DNA of 64,000 nucleotides, from assembly GCA_035714085.1 (NCBI GenBank), contig DASTMP010000284.1, positions 1 through 64,000 of the forward strand. The letters are read 5' to 3'. Positions 52,059 to 64,000 of this stretch are shown here, one piece after another. The position numbers and the translations under genes are program-made. Source of the stretch: JAJVID01 sp035714085 (GTDB lineage Bacteria > Acidobacteriota > Blastocatellia > RBC074). Each line of letters opens with the position of its first letter. Positions within the stretch are counted from its first letter, which is position 1. The notes beneath the pieces are model-generated. The model saw only the letters and a program-made list of their open reading frames with translations. It was not told where the DNA came from and did not search any database.

Positions 52059-53117
52059 TCAGGGGCGAGCTTCGAGAATCATATTGAAAGGCGTTTCGGT
52101 CGCGCGGCGGAACCGCGTGAAGCCGCCTTTCATCACCACATCGCGCAACCGCGCCTCGCCGGCCTGAGCGCCGAGCGCCAGCCCGACCTCCTGCGCCAGC
52201 GAGGCCGGCGTGCAGATGAACGTCGAAGCGCAATAATAGATCCGCCCGATAGGGTTCAGGTTCTGCTCGACTCGGTCGCCCGCCATCGGCTCGACGATCA
52301 TCCAGGTTCCGTCAGCGTCGAGCGTCTCCAGAACATGCGCCGCAGCGCCGACCGGATCGCCCATGTCATGCAGGCAATCGAAGAAGGCCACGAAGTCGTA
52401 CCCTTTCCCCGGATAATCCTTCGCCCTCGCCACTTCAAAACTCACGCGGTCCGCAACGCCTGCGGCGGCGGCCTTCTCGCGGGCCGTATGGATCGAGGGC
52501 TCGTGATAATCGAAGCCGCTGAAAGTTGAGTTCGGATAGGACTGCGCCATCAGGATGGTCGAAACGCCGTGCCCGCAACCGACGTCGGCCACGCGCGCGC
52601 CGCGTTTCAGCTTCTCCTCCACGCCGTCGAGCGCGGGAATCCACGAGTTGACAAGATTGGCCGCGTAGCCGGGGCGGAAGAAGCGCTCGGTCCCATGGAA
52701 CAAACCCGGGTCGTGCTCGTGCCAGCCCACGCCGGCGCCAGTGCGGAAGGCTTCGGTGATCTTCGGCTCCGCCTTGATCGCCGCGGTGGCCGCTTCAAAA
52801 CAACCTGGCATAAACGCCGGACTGTTCTCGTCGGCCATCAGGAACGCTTGCTCTTCCGAGAGGTTGTAGCGACCAGTCTGCGGATCGTAATCGACGTAAC
52901 CGCCTGCGGCCTGCCCCGCCAGCCATTCTCGCGCGTAACGTTCGGCGATCCCGGCGCGTTCAGCCAGCTCTTCTGAAGACATCGGCCCTGCCCCGGCCAT
53001 CGCCTTGTATAGCCCGAGCTTATCACCGACGACGATCAACGCGGCGCTCAGCGTCGCCCCGGCGTCGACCAGACCTTTTTGAATAAGCTGATTCAATTTC
53101 GCTTCATCAATAGCCAT
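52059..53117 (-). CDS. SAM-dependent methyltransferase with N-terminal winged helix
   Basis: A 352-residue class I methyltransferase of the Rv2258c-like/O-methyltransferase type. Residues 15-95 form a winged-helix dimerisation domain (LGLYKAMAGAGPMSSEELAE, ERYAREWLAGQAAGGYVDYD). The SAM-binding motif is ARVADVGCGHGVSTILMAQS near 180, with FDYHEPSI, then FVAFFDCLHDMGDPVGAA and WMIVEPMAGD. GAGGAGGT lies before the ATG. It is between argB and the cyclotransferase-like gene on the same strand, separated from argB by a 33-bp perfect inverted repeat. Substrate unknown. Confidence 0.88.
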   Translation of the reverse strand: MAIDEAKLNQLIQKGLVDAGATLSAALIVVGDKLGLYKAMAGAGPMSSEELAERAGIAERYAREWLAGQAAGGYVDYDPQTGRYNLSEEQAFLMADENSPAFMPGCFEAATAAIKAEPKITEAFRTGAGVGWHEHDPGLFHGTERFFRPGYAANLVNSWIPALDGVEEKLKRGARVADVGCGHGVSTILMAQSYPNSTFSGFDYHEPSIHTAREKAAAAGVADRVSFEVARAKDYPGKGYDFVAFFDCLHDMGDPVGAAAHVLETLDADGTWMIVEPMAGDRVEQNLNPIGRIYYCASTFICTPASLAQEVGLALGAQAGEARLRDVVMKGGFTRFRRATETPFNMILEARP

Positions 53118-53134
53118 AACCTTACCTCCTCAAG

Positions 53135-53215
53135 AAATAGACAGGATTTACAGGATTGCTCAGGATTTTGCTCATTGAATTGAATCCTGAGCAATCCTGT
53201 AAATCCTGTCTATTT
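53135..53215. repeat. Perfect 33-bp inverted repeat of ACAGGATTT words (copy 3)
   Basis: 53135-53167 (AAATAGACAGGATTTACAGG and on) is exactly complementary to 53183-53215, loop 15 bases. Same words as 14874-14959, but here the arms are longer. Confidence 0.95.
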
Positions 53216-53256
53216 TCATTGTTTCCGGGCGTCGCCTACTTTGGCAAGTTGCGGAA

Positions 53257-54042
53257 TCAAAAGATTCGTGTGCCGAGCGATTCGCCCGATTTCATAACTC
53301 GCGTCAGTGAATTCTCCTGTTCCGCGCCGACGATGGCAATGTTTCTAACGCCAGCTTCGAGCGCTTCCAGGCAGGCGCGCAGCTTCGGACGCATCCCCCC
53401 CGTCGCCACGCCGCAGCTCATCAGATCGTCAATACGCGCCCGGTCAAGCTCGGCGATCCGCCTGCCATCCCCGTCGCGCACAGCGCCGACGTCAGTGACG
53501 AAGACCAGGTTTTCAGCCTTGCATCCGGCGGCGACCGCCGCGGCCATCTGATCCCCGTTGACGTTGTAGTATTCGAAATCGGAAACGCCGAGCGCCAGAC
53601 ACGCCACAACCGGCGTGACGCCGGCGCTCAAGATCCCCGCCATCAGACGGTCGTCCGTCTTCACGATTCGACCGACGTAACCGAGATCGGTTCCGTCTTC
53701 GGCGTTCATCTTTTCTGCGAGGAAACTCGATCCGTCGCCGCCCGCGACGCTGGCCGCAGCGACTCCGATTTTCGCAAGCTCTGCCACCAAATCTTTCCCG
53801 ACCTGTCCCGCGAGGACCATCTGCGCGACATCGCGCGCTGCCTTGTCGGTGACGCGCAATCCGTCGTGGAACCGCGATTCGATGGCCAGCCTGTTGAGCA
53901 AAGCCGCGATCTGTTTGCCGCCGCCGTGAACCAGGATCAATTCGAATCCCGCGCTTTTAAGCTCTGCGATCTGGGTGATCAGCGCCCGGCGAAGCGCGGC
54001 GTCAAGAAGGACGCTGCCGCCGAGTTTAATTACAGTTCTCAT
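53257..54042 (-). CDS. argB: Acetylglutamate kinase
   Basis: Phosphorylates N-acetylglutamate. The 261-residue amino-acid-kinase fold shows VIKLGGSVL (ATP Lys), ILVHGGGKQIAALL, DGLRVTD, DLGYVGRI, PVVACLALG, YNVNGDQMAAAVAAGC, LVFVTDVGAV and CGVATGGMRPKLRACLEAL. There is no N-terminal helix extension of the arginine-inhibited hexameric type, so feedback by arginine through that helix is unlikely. It follows argC across a tandem-word repeat and is upstream of the methyltransferase on the same strand. Confidence 0.95.
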   Translation of the reverse strand: MRTVIKLGGSVLLDAALRRALITQIAELKSAGFELILVHGGGKQIAALLNRLAIESRFHDGLRVTDKAARDVAQMVLAGQVGKDLVAELAKIGVAAASVAGGDGSSFLAEKMNAEDGTDLGYVGRIVKTDDRLMAGILSAGVTPVVACLALGVSDFEYYNVNGDQMAAAVAAGCKAENLVFVTDVGAVRDGDGRRIAELDRARIDDLMSCGVATGGMRPKLRACLEALEAGVRNIAIVGAEQENSLTRVMKSGESLGTRIF

Positions 54043-54104
54043 CAGCTACCTATAACGTTTTTCGCTTGCGTGTTCGGAAAAAGCAGAGACGCAAGAGATT
54101 GCCA

Positions 54105-54225
54105 CGCCACTGACGACTGATTACTGACAACTGACGACTGAAAACGAATACACCAGCGCTCGAAAATGAACGCTTGTTGTTTATTTGTACCCAGTGGTCA
54201 GTCCCCAGTCGCCAGTTATCAGTTA
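54105..54225. repeat. Tandem-word repeat, CTGACGACTGA / CAGTTATCAGT
   Basis: ACTGACGACTGATTACTGAC and ACTGACGACTGAAAACG are answered by CAGTGGTCAGTCCCCAGTCG and CAGTTATCAGTTAT. It lies between argC and argB. Confidence 0.85.
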
Positions 54226-54312
54226 TATCGCAATCCTGAACACTCATATCAAGAGCGCTGCAAAAATAGAAACGAAAACGCTTTACTAGTCGCCATCATG
54301 ATCACAATCCTT

Positions 54313-55395
54313 TTAAACGAGGCCATCGCGTTCATCGAATCCGAGCGCGACGTTGGCGTTCTGCAGCGCCTGGCTCGCGGCGCCCTTGAGCAGGTTGTCG
54401 AGGGCCGAGACGATGATCGCCTGGCCGGTCGATTCATCGACCGCGCAGCCGATGTCGCAGAACGGCGTGTTGGCGGCGAATTTGATCTCCGGCATTTGAG
54501 CGTCGGCGAAAACGCGCACGAACGGGGCGTCTTCAAAGGCGCTCCGCCACGCGCCCAAAATGTCGTGTCGCGCGACTCCCTTTTTCAGCTTCACATAGAT
54601 GGTCGATAGGATGCCGCGATTGATCGGCAGTAGATGCGGGGTGAAGATCACCGCGCGCGATTCGCTCGCCACACCCAATCCCTGCGCGATTTCGGGCGCG
54701 TGGCGATGTTTAAAGATGTTGTAGGTTTTGAAGCTCTCGCTGACTTCGACGAAATGAGTGTCGGCGGTCAGCGACTTCCCCGCCCCAGTCACGCCGGATT
54801 TCGAATCGCAGATGATCGGTTGCCCTTCAGAACCATTTTGGACGGCGACCAGACCGGCGCGAAGCAGCGGGATCATCGGAGTGAGTATTGATGTCGGATA
54901 GCAGCCGGGGTTAGAGACTAGCTTCGCCCCGCGCAAACGTTCGTGAGCGAATTCGGTCAGACCGTAAACGGCCTGTTGCAGCAGGTCGGGGCGCGTGTGC
55001 TCGAAGCCATAAAACTTCGGGTAGAGCGCCGCGTCGCGCAACCTGAACGCGCCGCTCAGGTCTACAACCGTCGCGCCCGCATCGAGCGACGCCGGCGCGA
55101 CTTCATGCGAGAACTCATTCGGCGTCGCGAGAAAGACCAGGTCGGGTTTGAGCTTCGCGATCGCCTCCTCATCGAAGGGCTGACAATCGAGTTTGGTCAA
55201 TCCCGTCAACTGCGGATGAATCGCGGCGAGCGGAGTCGCCTCGGCGGAACGTGACGCGAACGCGCCGACGAGATTGATCCGCGGATGGTCGAGCAGCAAT
55301 CTGATCAGGTCTCGCCCCGAATACCCTGTGGCGCCCGCGACAATGGCGCGGACGGGCCTGCTCTTCACCTTAATGACGCGGACCTGACTGCTCAT
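54313..55395 (-). CDS. argC: N-acetyl-gamma-glutamyl-phosphate reductase
   Basis: Reduces N-acetylglutamyl phosphate with NADPH. The Rossmann start is VRAIVAGATGYSGRDLIRLL; the active-site cysteine is in KLVSNPGCYPTSIL (near residue 157). Further family motifs are SKSGVTGAGKS, YNIFKHRHAPEI with the catalytic His, and FTPHLLPINRGILSTI. Total 360 residues. AGGAAGG lies just before the ATG. It is the first gene of the arginine run; argF, argG and argH are not in the window. A GGACTTATAGG hairpin lies immediately upstream. Confidence 0.96.
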   Translation of the reverse strand: MSSQVRVIKVKSRPVRAIVAGATGYSGRDLIRLLLDHPRINLVGAFASRSAEATPLAAIHPQLTGLTKLDCQPFDEEAIAKLKPDLVFLATPNEFSHEVAPASLDAGATVVDLSGAFRLRDAALYPKFYGFEHTRPDLLQQAVYGLTEFAHERLRGAKLVSNPGCYPTSILTPMIPLLRAGLVAVQNGSEGQPIICDSKSGVTGAGKSLTADTHFVEVSESFKTYNIFKHRHAPEIAQGLGVASESRAVIFTPHLLPINRGILSTIYVKLKKGVARHDILGAWRSAFEDAPFVRVFADAQMPEIKFAANTPFCDIGCAVDESTGQAIIVSALDNLLKGAASQALQNANVALGFDERDGLV

Positions 55396-55418
55396 TACCT
55401 TCCTTCCTGCGACCTATG

Positions 55419-55450
55419 GGACTTATAGGTCCTCTAGGTCCTATAAGTCC
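55419..55450. repeat. Hairpin repeat GGACTTATAGG / CCTATAAGTCC (copy 1)
   Basis: An 11-bp perfect stem with a 10-base loop upstream of argC, between argC and mutL. Same words as 61693-61730. Confidence 0.9.
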
Positions 55451-55492
55451 AATTCATAACGAAATGACGAAACAAAGAGTTTACACCATCTT

Positions 55493-57460
<1,968 letters not shown>

Positions 57461-57649
57461 TATTAGAAGCCGATCCTGAGTGATTTCAGCGCATTAGCCC
57501 GAACGTAAGTGCGGGCGTGGGTATCGAAACCGCGCCTTCACTCACAATCGGGCTACCGCAAAAAATGACCTCGTAAGTTTAACTGAAATGTGCATAATTT
57601 ACAGGCCTCCTAATTTAACTCCCCCCACCAAGTAAGGAGTATAGTCACG

Positions 57650-58282
57650 ATGAAAAGCAGTAAGAAATTTTGTTTCCCGGCGTTGCTGCTGCTGATTTTC
57701 GCCTTTGCGCCTGCTGTCTTTGCGCAAGAGCACGAACTGGCTCTGGTGGTCGGGCGTTTAAAACCCAGCGACCGCTCACTGTCATTGAACCCTGTCCAAA
57801 CGGCGGACGCGGCATTCAGCGGAGCGGCGACTTATCAAATCAACTATGCGAACAGGATAATCAATGGCGAGGTCATGTCGCTGCATTTTGAGATTCCGGT
57901 TATCGTCGCGCCTCGAACTGGCGTCAAATCGGACAACTTCTTGTTGCCGCGAACCTACTCCACGTTGATTTTTACGCCCGGATTGAAACTGAAGGTATTT
58001 CCCCGCGGCGGTTTTTCGCCCTACATTGTTAGCGGCGTCGGCCTGGGCCGATTCTCACTGAGCGATACGAACATCAACGGCACCCCAGTCACTGGGGATC
58101 GCACGAACACCAGCTTTGTGTTCAATTTCGGCGGCGGAGTCGATTTGAACGTGCTCGGCCCGCTCGCGGTTCGCGGCGAGGTGAGAGATTTTATGACCGG
58201 GACTCCGAGCTTCAGCACGCCGTTTTTGAATGACAGGCAACACAACCTCTATGTGGGGGCCGGGATCGTTCTGAAGTGGTAG
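57650..58282 (+). CDS. Small outer-membrane beta-barrel protein
   Basis: A signal peptide (KFCFPALLLLIFAFAPAVFA) and 210 residues of alternating strands: ELALVVGRLKP, ATYQINYANRII, SLHFEIPVIVAP, STLIFTPGLKLKVFP, SPYIVSGVGLGRFSL, SFVFNFGGGVDLNVLGPLAV, and a C-terminal HNLYVGAGIVLKW ending in Trp. This fits the OmpW/OmpX-like 'outer membrane beta-barrel' group with about eight strands. AAGGAG lies ten bases before the ATG. Divergent from mutL, convergent with aspS. A plain envelope role is all that can be inferred. Confidence 0.85.
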   Translation: MKSSKKFCFPALLLLIFAFAPAVFAQEHELALVVGRLKPSDRSLSLNPVQTADAAFSGAATYQINYANRIINGEVMSLHFEIPVIVAPRTGVKSDNFLLPRTYSTLIFTPGLKLKVFPRGGFSPYIVSGVGLGRFSLSDTNINGTPVTGDRTNTSFVFNFGGGVDLNVLGPLAVRGEVRDFMTGTPSFSTPFLNDRQHNLYVGAGIVLKW

Positions 58283-58314
58283 AGAGTCAGGCTGACCGAT
58301 CTTCGACTGGTAGT

Positions 58315-58380
58315 ACGGAACGGTCAGTAAATCACGAAATGGATCTCTTCGTCCATTTCGTGATTTACTGACCGTTCCGT
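58315..58380. repeat. Perfect 29-bp hairpin between convergent genes
   Basis: 58315-58343 and 58352-58380 are exact complements (core CAGTAAATCACGAAATGG), loop 8 bases. It separates the barrel gene stop (58282) from the aspS stop (58416) and may block read-through both ways, though no T-run follows. Confidence 0.95.
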
Positions 58381-58415
58381 TAGCTCAGCTATCAACACAT
58401 TTCTGGCGCCCAGCG

Positions 58416-60191
58416 CTAGGCCAGCGACTTGATCTTCAACTCCGCCAACTGCGCCGGCGCCACGGCGCTCGGGGAGTCGGTCATCAAATCGGACCCGCTC
58501 GCCACCTTCGGGAACGCGATCACGTCGCGCAGAGATTTAGCCTTCGCGAAGAGCATCGCGGTCCGGTCGAGGCCGATCGCGATTCCGCCGTGCGGAGGCG
58601 TGCCGTAACTGAGCGCGTCCAGGAAGAAGCCGAATTTCTCGCGCGCCTCTTCTTCGCTCATCCCCAGCGCCTTAAAGACCTTCGATTGCACGTCCGAGCG
58701 GTGGATTCGGATCGAGCCGCCGCCCAGTTCATTCCCGTTGAAGACCAGGTCGTAGGCTTTGGCTCGCACCGAACCCGGATCGCTTTCGAGCTTGTCCAGG
58801 TCTTCCTCAACGGGCGAGGTGAACGGGTGATGCATCGCGTACCATCGTTTGTCGTCCTCGTGGTACTCGAACATCGGGAAGTCGACGACCCAGAGCAGGC
58901 GGTTTTCGGCCTCTTTGATCAATTTCTCGCGGCGGGCCACTTCCAGCCTCACCTGGCCGAGCGCGTTGCACGCCACATCCCACTTGCCGCCGATCATCAG
59001 GATCGCGTCGCCCGCTTTCGCCCCCGCGGCGGCGATCACGGCGTTGACGCCTTCGGCGCCGAGCGATTTCGTCAAGGCGGATTTGCTCTCTCCTTCCAGG
59101 ACCTGAATGTAAGCCAGTCCGCCGGCGCCGTGTTTCTTTGCGTGCTCGACGATATCGTCGAACTGTTTGCGCGACCAATTGGCCGCGACGGGGACGGCGA
59201 CGCCTTTGACCGCGCCGCCTTTCTTGACGGCGTCGGCGAAGACCGCGAACGCGCCGCCCTCGAACTGCGCGCTCAGGTCAACGAACTCCAGGCCAAAGCG
59301 CAGGTCGGGCTTGTCCGAGCCGAAGCGGTTCATCGCCTCGACGTAAGGCATTCGAGGGAAAGGCGTCGCGGGCGGCTCAACGCCGGCGGATTTGAAAAGC
59401 TCGACGATCAGCGGTTCGATTGCGGCGAACACGTCGTCCGGCTGGACGAAGCTCATCTCGATGTCTATTTGCGTGAACTCAGGCTGTCGGTCGGCTCGAA
59501 GGTCCTCGTCGCGGAAGCAGCGCGCGATCTGGAAGTAGCGGTCGTAACCCGAAATCATCAACAGTTGTTTGAACAACTGCGGCGATTGCGGCAGCGCAAA
59601 GAACTTACCCGGGAATGTCCGCGAAGGCACCAGGTAATCGCGCGCGCCTTCGGGCGTCGATTTCGTCAGGATCGGCGTCTCGATCTCGTAGAAACCCTGC
59701 GCGTCGAGCGCTCGACGCGCGGCCAGCGTCAACTCGTGCCTCAGTTTGAAGTTGCGCTGCATCTCGGGACGGCGCAGATCGAGGTAGCGGTACTTCAGCC
59801 GCAGGTCTTCAGCCGCCTTGCAGTTGTCTATCTCGAACGGAGGGGTCTGCGAGTCGTTGAGAATCTTCAACTCCGAGGCGAGCACTTCGACCTCGCCCGT
59901 CGCCATATTCGGGTTGTAGTTCTCCTCGGTGCGCAGGACGAGCTCGCCGGTGACGGCCAACACATACTCGGAGCGAGCCTGCCGGGCGCGCTCTAGCAAC
60001 CGAGCGTCAATCTCTTCGCGGAAGACGATCTGCGCGATGCCGTCGCGGTCGCGCAGGTGAATGAAGAGCAGCGAGCCGTGGTCGCGATAACTGTTGACCC
60101 AGCCCATCAGCGTGACCGTTTGACCAACGTGTTCGCGGCGCAACTCGCCGCAGGAGTGAGTGCGTTTCGACTGTCCTAAATGATCGAGCAT
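58416..60191 (-). CDS. aspS: Aspartyl-tRNA synthetase
   Basis: A 591-residue class IIb synthetase. OB-fold anticodon domain at the N-terminus (GQTVTLMGWVNSYRDHGSLL). Motif 1 near FYEIETPILTKSTPEGARDY; motif 2 FQIARCFRDEDLRADRQPEF; the bacterial GAD insertion between about residues 290 and 420; motif 3 GTPPHGGIAIGLDRTAML. AGGAAAG precedes the ATG. Whether it also charges tRNA-Asn cannot be judged here. Follows hisS on the same strand, with a repeat in the gap. Confidence 0.97.
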   Translation of the reverse strand: MLDHLGQSKRTHSCGELRREHVGQTVTLMGWVNSYRDHGSLLFIHLRDRDGIAQIVFREEIDARLLERARQARSEYVLAVTGELVLRTEENYNPNMATGEVEVLASELKILNDSQTPPFEIDNCKAAEDLRLKYRYLDLRRPEMQRNFKLRHELTLAARRALDAQGFYEIETPILTKSTPEGARDYLVPSRTFPGKFFALPQSPQLFKQLLMISGYDRYFQIARCFRDEDLRADRQPEFTQIDIEMSFVQPDDVFAAIEPLIVELFKSAGVEPPATPFPRMPYVEAMNRFGSDKPDLRFGLEFVDLSAQFEGGAFAVFADAVKKGGAVKGVAVPVAANWSRKQFDDIVEHAKKHGAGGLAYIQVLEGESKSALTKSLGAEGVNAVIAAAGAKAGDAILMIGGKWDVACNALGQVRLEVARREKLIKEAENRLLWVVDFPMFEYHEDDKRWYAMHHPFTSPVEEDLDKLESDPGSVRAKAYDLVFNGNELGGGSIRIHRSDVQSKVFKALGMSEEEAREKFGFFLDALSYGTPPHGGIAIGLDRTAMLFAKAKSLRDVIAFPKVASGSDLMTDSPSAVAPAQLAELKIKSLA

Positions 60192-60322
60192 TACTTCTTT
60201 CCTATTTAATCAACCACAGAGACACGGACATAGAGAGATAGAGAGATTGAGATTGAGATTGAGATTGAGAGATTGAGAGACAGGAAGCTTAAATCTAATC
60301 ATCGCTTTGTCGCTCTGTCCCT

Positions 60323-61642
<1,320 letters not shown>

Positions 61643-61692
61643 ATAAATCTAGTAAATCTAGCCTGACAGATTAAGTTTCGGATTGTAACATG

Positions 61693-61730
61693 ATAGGACT
61701 TATAGGACCTATAAGTCCTATAAGTCCTAT
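61693..61730. repeat. Hairpin repeat ATAGGACTTATAGGAC (copy 2)
   Basis: 16-bp perfect inverted repeat (61693-61708 with 61715-61730), loop 6 bases, between the divergent hisS and enoyl-CoA hydratase genes. Same words as 55419-55450. Confidence 0.95.
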
Positions 61731-61750
61731 TGAATCAGTTTCAAAAAATC

Positions 61751-62500
61751 ATGCTCATAATCGAACGGCGCTCCACTACCTTATTACTTACGCTCGATCG
61801 AGCGGAAAAGCGCAACTCGCTTCACCCGGATTTAATCGACCACTTGTCGAACGCGCTCGACGACGCGGCGGACGACCAATCTCTGAACGTCGTGGTCGTC
61901 ACCGGCGCAGGGACGACATTCTGCGCCGGATTGGATTTGAACCACCTGCTGGGCCTGGAAACGGCGGGTAGGATCGCTTATGTGGAATCGGCGTTTGCGC
62001 TCTTCCGGAGAATCTACGCGCTGCCGCAACCGGTGATCGCCGCGATAAACGGCCCGGCGGTCGCCGGCGGCTTCGACCTCGCGGCGATGTGCGACCTGCG
62101 ACTCGGCGCGCCCGCCGCGGCCTTCGCCCAAACCGAAATCCTGTTGGGCCTGACTCAGATCGCTTATCCGCTCTACAAGATCATCGGATTCGGCCGCGCC
62201 AAAGAAATGGCCATGACCGGCGACGCGATCAGCGCCGATGAAGCTTATCGAATCGGGCTGGTTAATCATATCTATCCGGCGGACGAATTGCTCGACGAGG
62301 CTTTGAAACTGGCCGGGAAGCTGGCGTCGAGGCCGCGCCAGGCGCTTTTCGAAAGCAAGCGGCTGTGCCATGAACTGCTCGACCTGGACACCGCTTCGGC
62401 CTTCGAGCGTATGAAAGGCGCAATCATCGGAAGGTTGGCGTCGGAAGAACATCGGCGGAAGGCCGATGAATACGTCGAAAGAATGAAGCGGAAGAGCTAA
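61751..62500 (+). CDS. Enoyl-CoA hydratase/isomerase family protein
   Basis: A 249-residue crotonase. AEKRNSL at residues about 17-23, the oxyanion hole GAGTTFCAGLDLNHLLG, and ALPQPVIAAINGPAVAGGFD with LAAMCDLRLG and a likely catalytic acid in TEILLGLTQIAYPLY. The ending EEHRRKADEYVERMKRKS is typical. Substrate chain unknown; fatty-acid or amino-acid oxidation are both possible. ATG 61751 is used (an upstream TTG frame runs into the repeat). No ribosome site is visible. Convergent with the CinA-like gene across a repeat. Confidence 0.9.
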   Translation: MLIIERRSTTLLLTLDRAEKRNSLHPDLIDHLSNALDDAADDQSLNVVVVTGAGTTFCAGLDLNHLLGLETAGRIAYVESAFALFRRIYALPQPVIAAINGPAVAGGFDLAAMCDLRLGAPAAAFAQTEILLGLTQIAYPLYKIIGFGRAKEMAMTGDAISADEAYRIGLVNHIYPADELLDEALKLAGKLASRPRQALFESKRLCHELLDLDTASAFERMKGAIIGRLASEEHRRKADEYVERMKRKS

Positions 62501-62502
62501 AG

Positions 62503-62581
62503 CCAACCACGGGGGACACGGGGGACACGGGGAAAGGTTATAAAGACAAGCCCCCGTGCCCCCCGTGTTCCCCCGTGGTTG
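62503..62581. repeat. Inverted tandem-word repeat, GGGGGACAC words
   Basis: CAACCACGGGGGACACGGGG with a second GGACACGGGG unit is answered by CCCCCGTG, CCCCCCGTGTT and CCCCCGTGGTTG. It fills the gap between the convergent enoyl-CoA hydratase and CinA-like genes. Confidence 0.92.
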
Positions 62582-62593
62582 ATTCGCTCTCTT

Positions 62594-63325
62594 TCACTCG
62601 CTTCGCACGAACTTTTCCTGATCCAGGATCGCGATCAGGTCTTTGGCCGCCGATTCGAGTTCGGCGTCATCCTTAGATTCGAGCGTGACTTTGACGCGGT
62701 AATCTGGCAAAGAGTAGCTCGGGTAGGAGCCGATGGCGACCTGCGGATGGGCGTCGGCCACGGCGCGCAGTTCTCCGGCGATGTCGAATTCTTCCTGGAG
62801 CGTGTAAAACGCCCGCGCGAAAAAAGGCGCGACGCGGAATCGTTCGCGGATCGCCATGAATTTTTTGCGGAAGAGTTCGGGCACTCCCGGCAAGATGAAG
62901 ACGTTTCTGACCTTGAGCAGGGGCCAGCGCATCTCTTCAGATTCCAGTAATTCGGCGCCTTCGGGCACGTCTGCCATCCGCATCCGCGATTCATCGGCGC
63001 CGTCGCCGAAATAAGTTTTCAATCTGGCTTCCAGATTCGGATGGCGGACGATCGGAATGTCGAAGGCGCGCGCGACTCCGGCGAGCGTCACGTCGTCGTG
63101 CGTGGGCCCGACGCCTCCGGAGGTGAAGACGTGATCGAAGCGCGACGACAACTCGCGCACGAACGCCGCGACCTCTTCCACGTCGTCGGGGACGGTCACG
63201 ATCCGGCGCAGCGCGACCCCGAGTTCGCGCAACTCGCCGATCAGCAGCCGGGCGTTCTGGTCCTCGGTCTTGCCGCTCAGAATTTCATCACCGATCACAA
63301 GTATCGCAGCCTTCGGTATACTCAT
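62594..63325 (-). CDS. MoaB/CinA-type molybdopterin-binding-domain protein
   Basis: Start MSIPKAAILVIGDEILSGKT (ATG 63325) is chosen because it matches the family start; the frame extends to 63565 with no similarity. VFTSGGVGPTHDDVTLAGVA is the MoCF signature with the conserved GGxGPTxDD. RNVFILPGVPELFRKKF follows, then a small C-terminal domain (SYPSYSLPDYRVKVTLESKD). The total of 243 residues corresponds to the N-terminal part of CinA, without the deamidase domain. Such stand-alone proteins are thought to be nucleotide pyrophosphatases (ADP-ribose or NMN-related), but this is not settled. Divergent from the next gene. Confidence 0.88.
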   Translation of the reverse strand: MSIPKAAILVIGDEILSGKTEDQNARLLIGELRELGVALRRIVTVPDDVEEVAAFVRELSSRFDHVFTSGGVGPTHDDVTLAGVARAFDIPIVRHPNLEARLKTYFGDGADESRMRMADVPEGAELLESEEMRWPLLKVRNVFILPGVPELFRKKFMAIRERFRVAPFFARAFYTLQEEFDIAGELRAVADAHPQVAIGSYPSYSLPDYRVKVTLESKDDAELESAAKDLIAILDQEKFVRSE

Positions 63326-63564
63326 ACGCGCAATCATATCCATAGCAGGCGACAAATGGAACAAAAGTTTAATGTCTGGCGTCATGACCGCGAGCTTCCC
63401 CGATTTTTTCGCAAGAGGCCCCGCGCCGGCGCGTTCTTCCGGCAATCGGCGCCGCGAGTGGCGCTGATGCCACAATAAATGATCTCGGCCATCTCCCCCA
63501 CGGTGTTTGGCCCGACGGTGTTTGGACTGATTTAATGGTTTGCTGAGGAAAGGAATCTTGGCCA

Positions 63565-64000
63565 ATGAAAACGACTATTGCTCGCTTCAAAAATTCCCCG
63601 CCGCGCTTGACCATTCTGCTATATCTGGCGTTTATACTTTTGCCTTTTGTAATCGAATCCGACGTAAGCGGGCAGAGGAGACGTCTCATGGTCAGTGATT
63701 CCCGTGATAATACCGGCCTGATCTTCCGTTTGAGCGAAGACCGGGACGAACCACAACGACAAACAAAACCGCAGATCGCCAGGCCGGCCGCCGAGCCGCT
63801 TTCAGGCGAAGCCGCCGAGAACCTGCTCAAGCGATTGCCTCCGATCAAGGCCGAGGGCGACGATCAAAAAGATTTCGCGCTGCGCGACCGTTCTCTGCCC
63901 CCGCCGCGCACGGGCCAGACGATCGACGAGGCCTTTCCGCCGGCAGGCGGCGCGGAGCAAGTGGAACAGGCCGCGTCAGGCCCGCTCGAAGTCCTGCGCG
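63565..64000 (+). CDS. Probable alpha-2-macroglobulin-family protein, start (cut by window edge)
   Basis: The first 145 codons. A signal or anchor segment (LTILLYLAFILLPFVI) is followed by a Pro/Arg/Glu-rich linker, then NLLKRLPPIKAEGDDQKDFA and LRDRSLPPPRTGQTIDEAFP. This recalls the N-terminal linker before the first MG domain of bacterial alpha-2-macroglobulins, as I remember it. AAAGGAA lies about ten bases before the ATG. The diagnostic thioester or bait region would lie beyond the window, so the name is provisional. Confidence 0.5.
   Translation, partial: MKTTIARFKNSPPRLTILLYLAFILLPFVIESDVSGQRRRLMVSDSRDNTGLIFRLSEDRDEPQRQTKPQIARPAAEPLSGEAAENLLKRLPPIKAEGDDQKDFALRDRSLPPPRTGQTIDEAFPPAGGAEQVEQAASGPLEVLR

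Overview
This 64 kb window is high-GC, densely coded bacterial chromosome. The best guess is Acidobacteriota, perhaps Blastocatellia-like. The guess rests on giant Oar-type TonB receptors with a carboxypeptidase-like N-terminal domain, several CRTAC1-type FG-GAP plus ASPIC/UnbV proteins, an Hsp70/DUF2760 pair, a box benzoate locus and very abundant intergenic palindromes. No rRNA, tRNA, CRISPR array or intact insertion sequence was seen. The taxonomic call is inference.

Layout. 1-3.0 kb: minus-strand Hsp70/DUF2760 module. 3.3-4.3 kb: lone membrane protein. 4.5-14.9 kb: minus-strand run of three CRTAC1-family proteins, an RnfD/NqrB-like membrane protein, a leucine-rich-repeat protein and, at its head, an AhpD-like peroxidase-related gene with an in-frame TGA at its CxxC motif. 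15-16.7 kb: MFS transporter and a coiled-coil miniprotein. 17.2-20.1 kb: decayed cupin, then an 890-residue fusion of a halogenase-like flavoprotein with a sigma54 activator. 20.2-22.8 kb: secreted SGNH hydrolase, IS630 remnant, sialidase-like protein. 22.9-27.7 kb: aerobic benzoyl-CoA (box) genes boxB and boxC, divergent from a benzoate-CoA ligase. 28.7-31.1 kb: sulfite reductase preceded by what reads as a complete cysteine attenuator. 31.2-43.0 kb: uronide-uptake region with two TonB receptors sharing a promoter, a GH88 hydrolase, an SDR, a GNAT and an enolase-superfamily protein. 43.5-48 kb: HisRS-like protein, OmpA-like protein, TolC. 48.1-55.4 kb: arginine genes argC-argB-x-x-argD-GNAT-argJ. 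55.5-63.3 kb: mutL, a small outer-membrane barrel, aspS, hisS, enoyl-CoA hydratase, CinA/MoaB-type protein. The right edge starts a probable alpha-2-macroglobulin.

The strongest findings are: (1) a polycysteine leader peptide with terminator and 10-bp antiterminator ahead of sulfite reductase; (2) a probable selenoprotein with a SECIS-like hairpin after the TGA; (3) the flavoprotein-sigma54 activator fusion; and (4) about twenty intergenic inverted repeats made of short tandem words, plus two other palindromic repeat families. Some of these repeats supply the start or the last codons and stop of neighbouring genes.

All calls come from reading the sequence and translations by eye. No database search or folding program was run.
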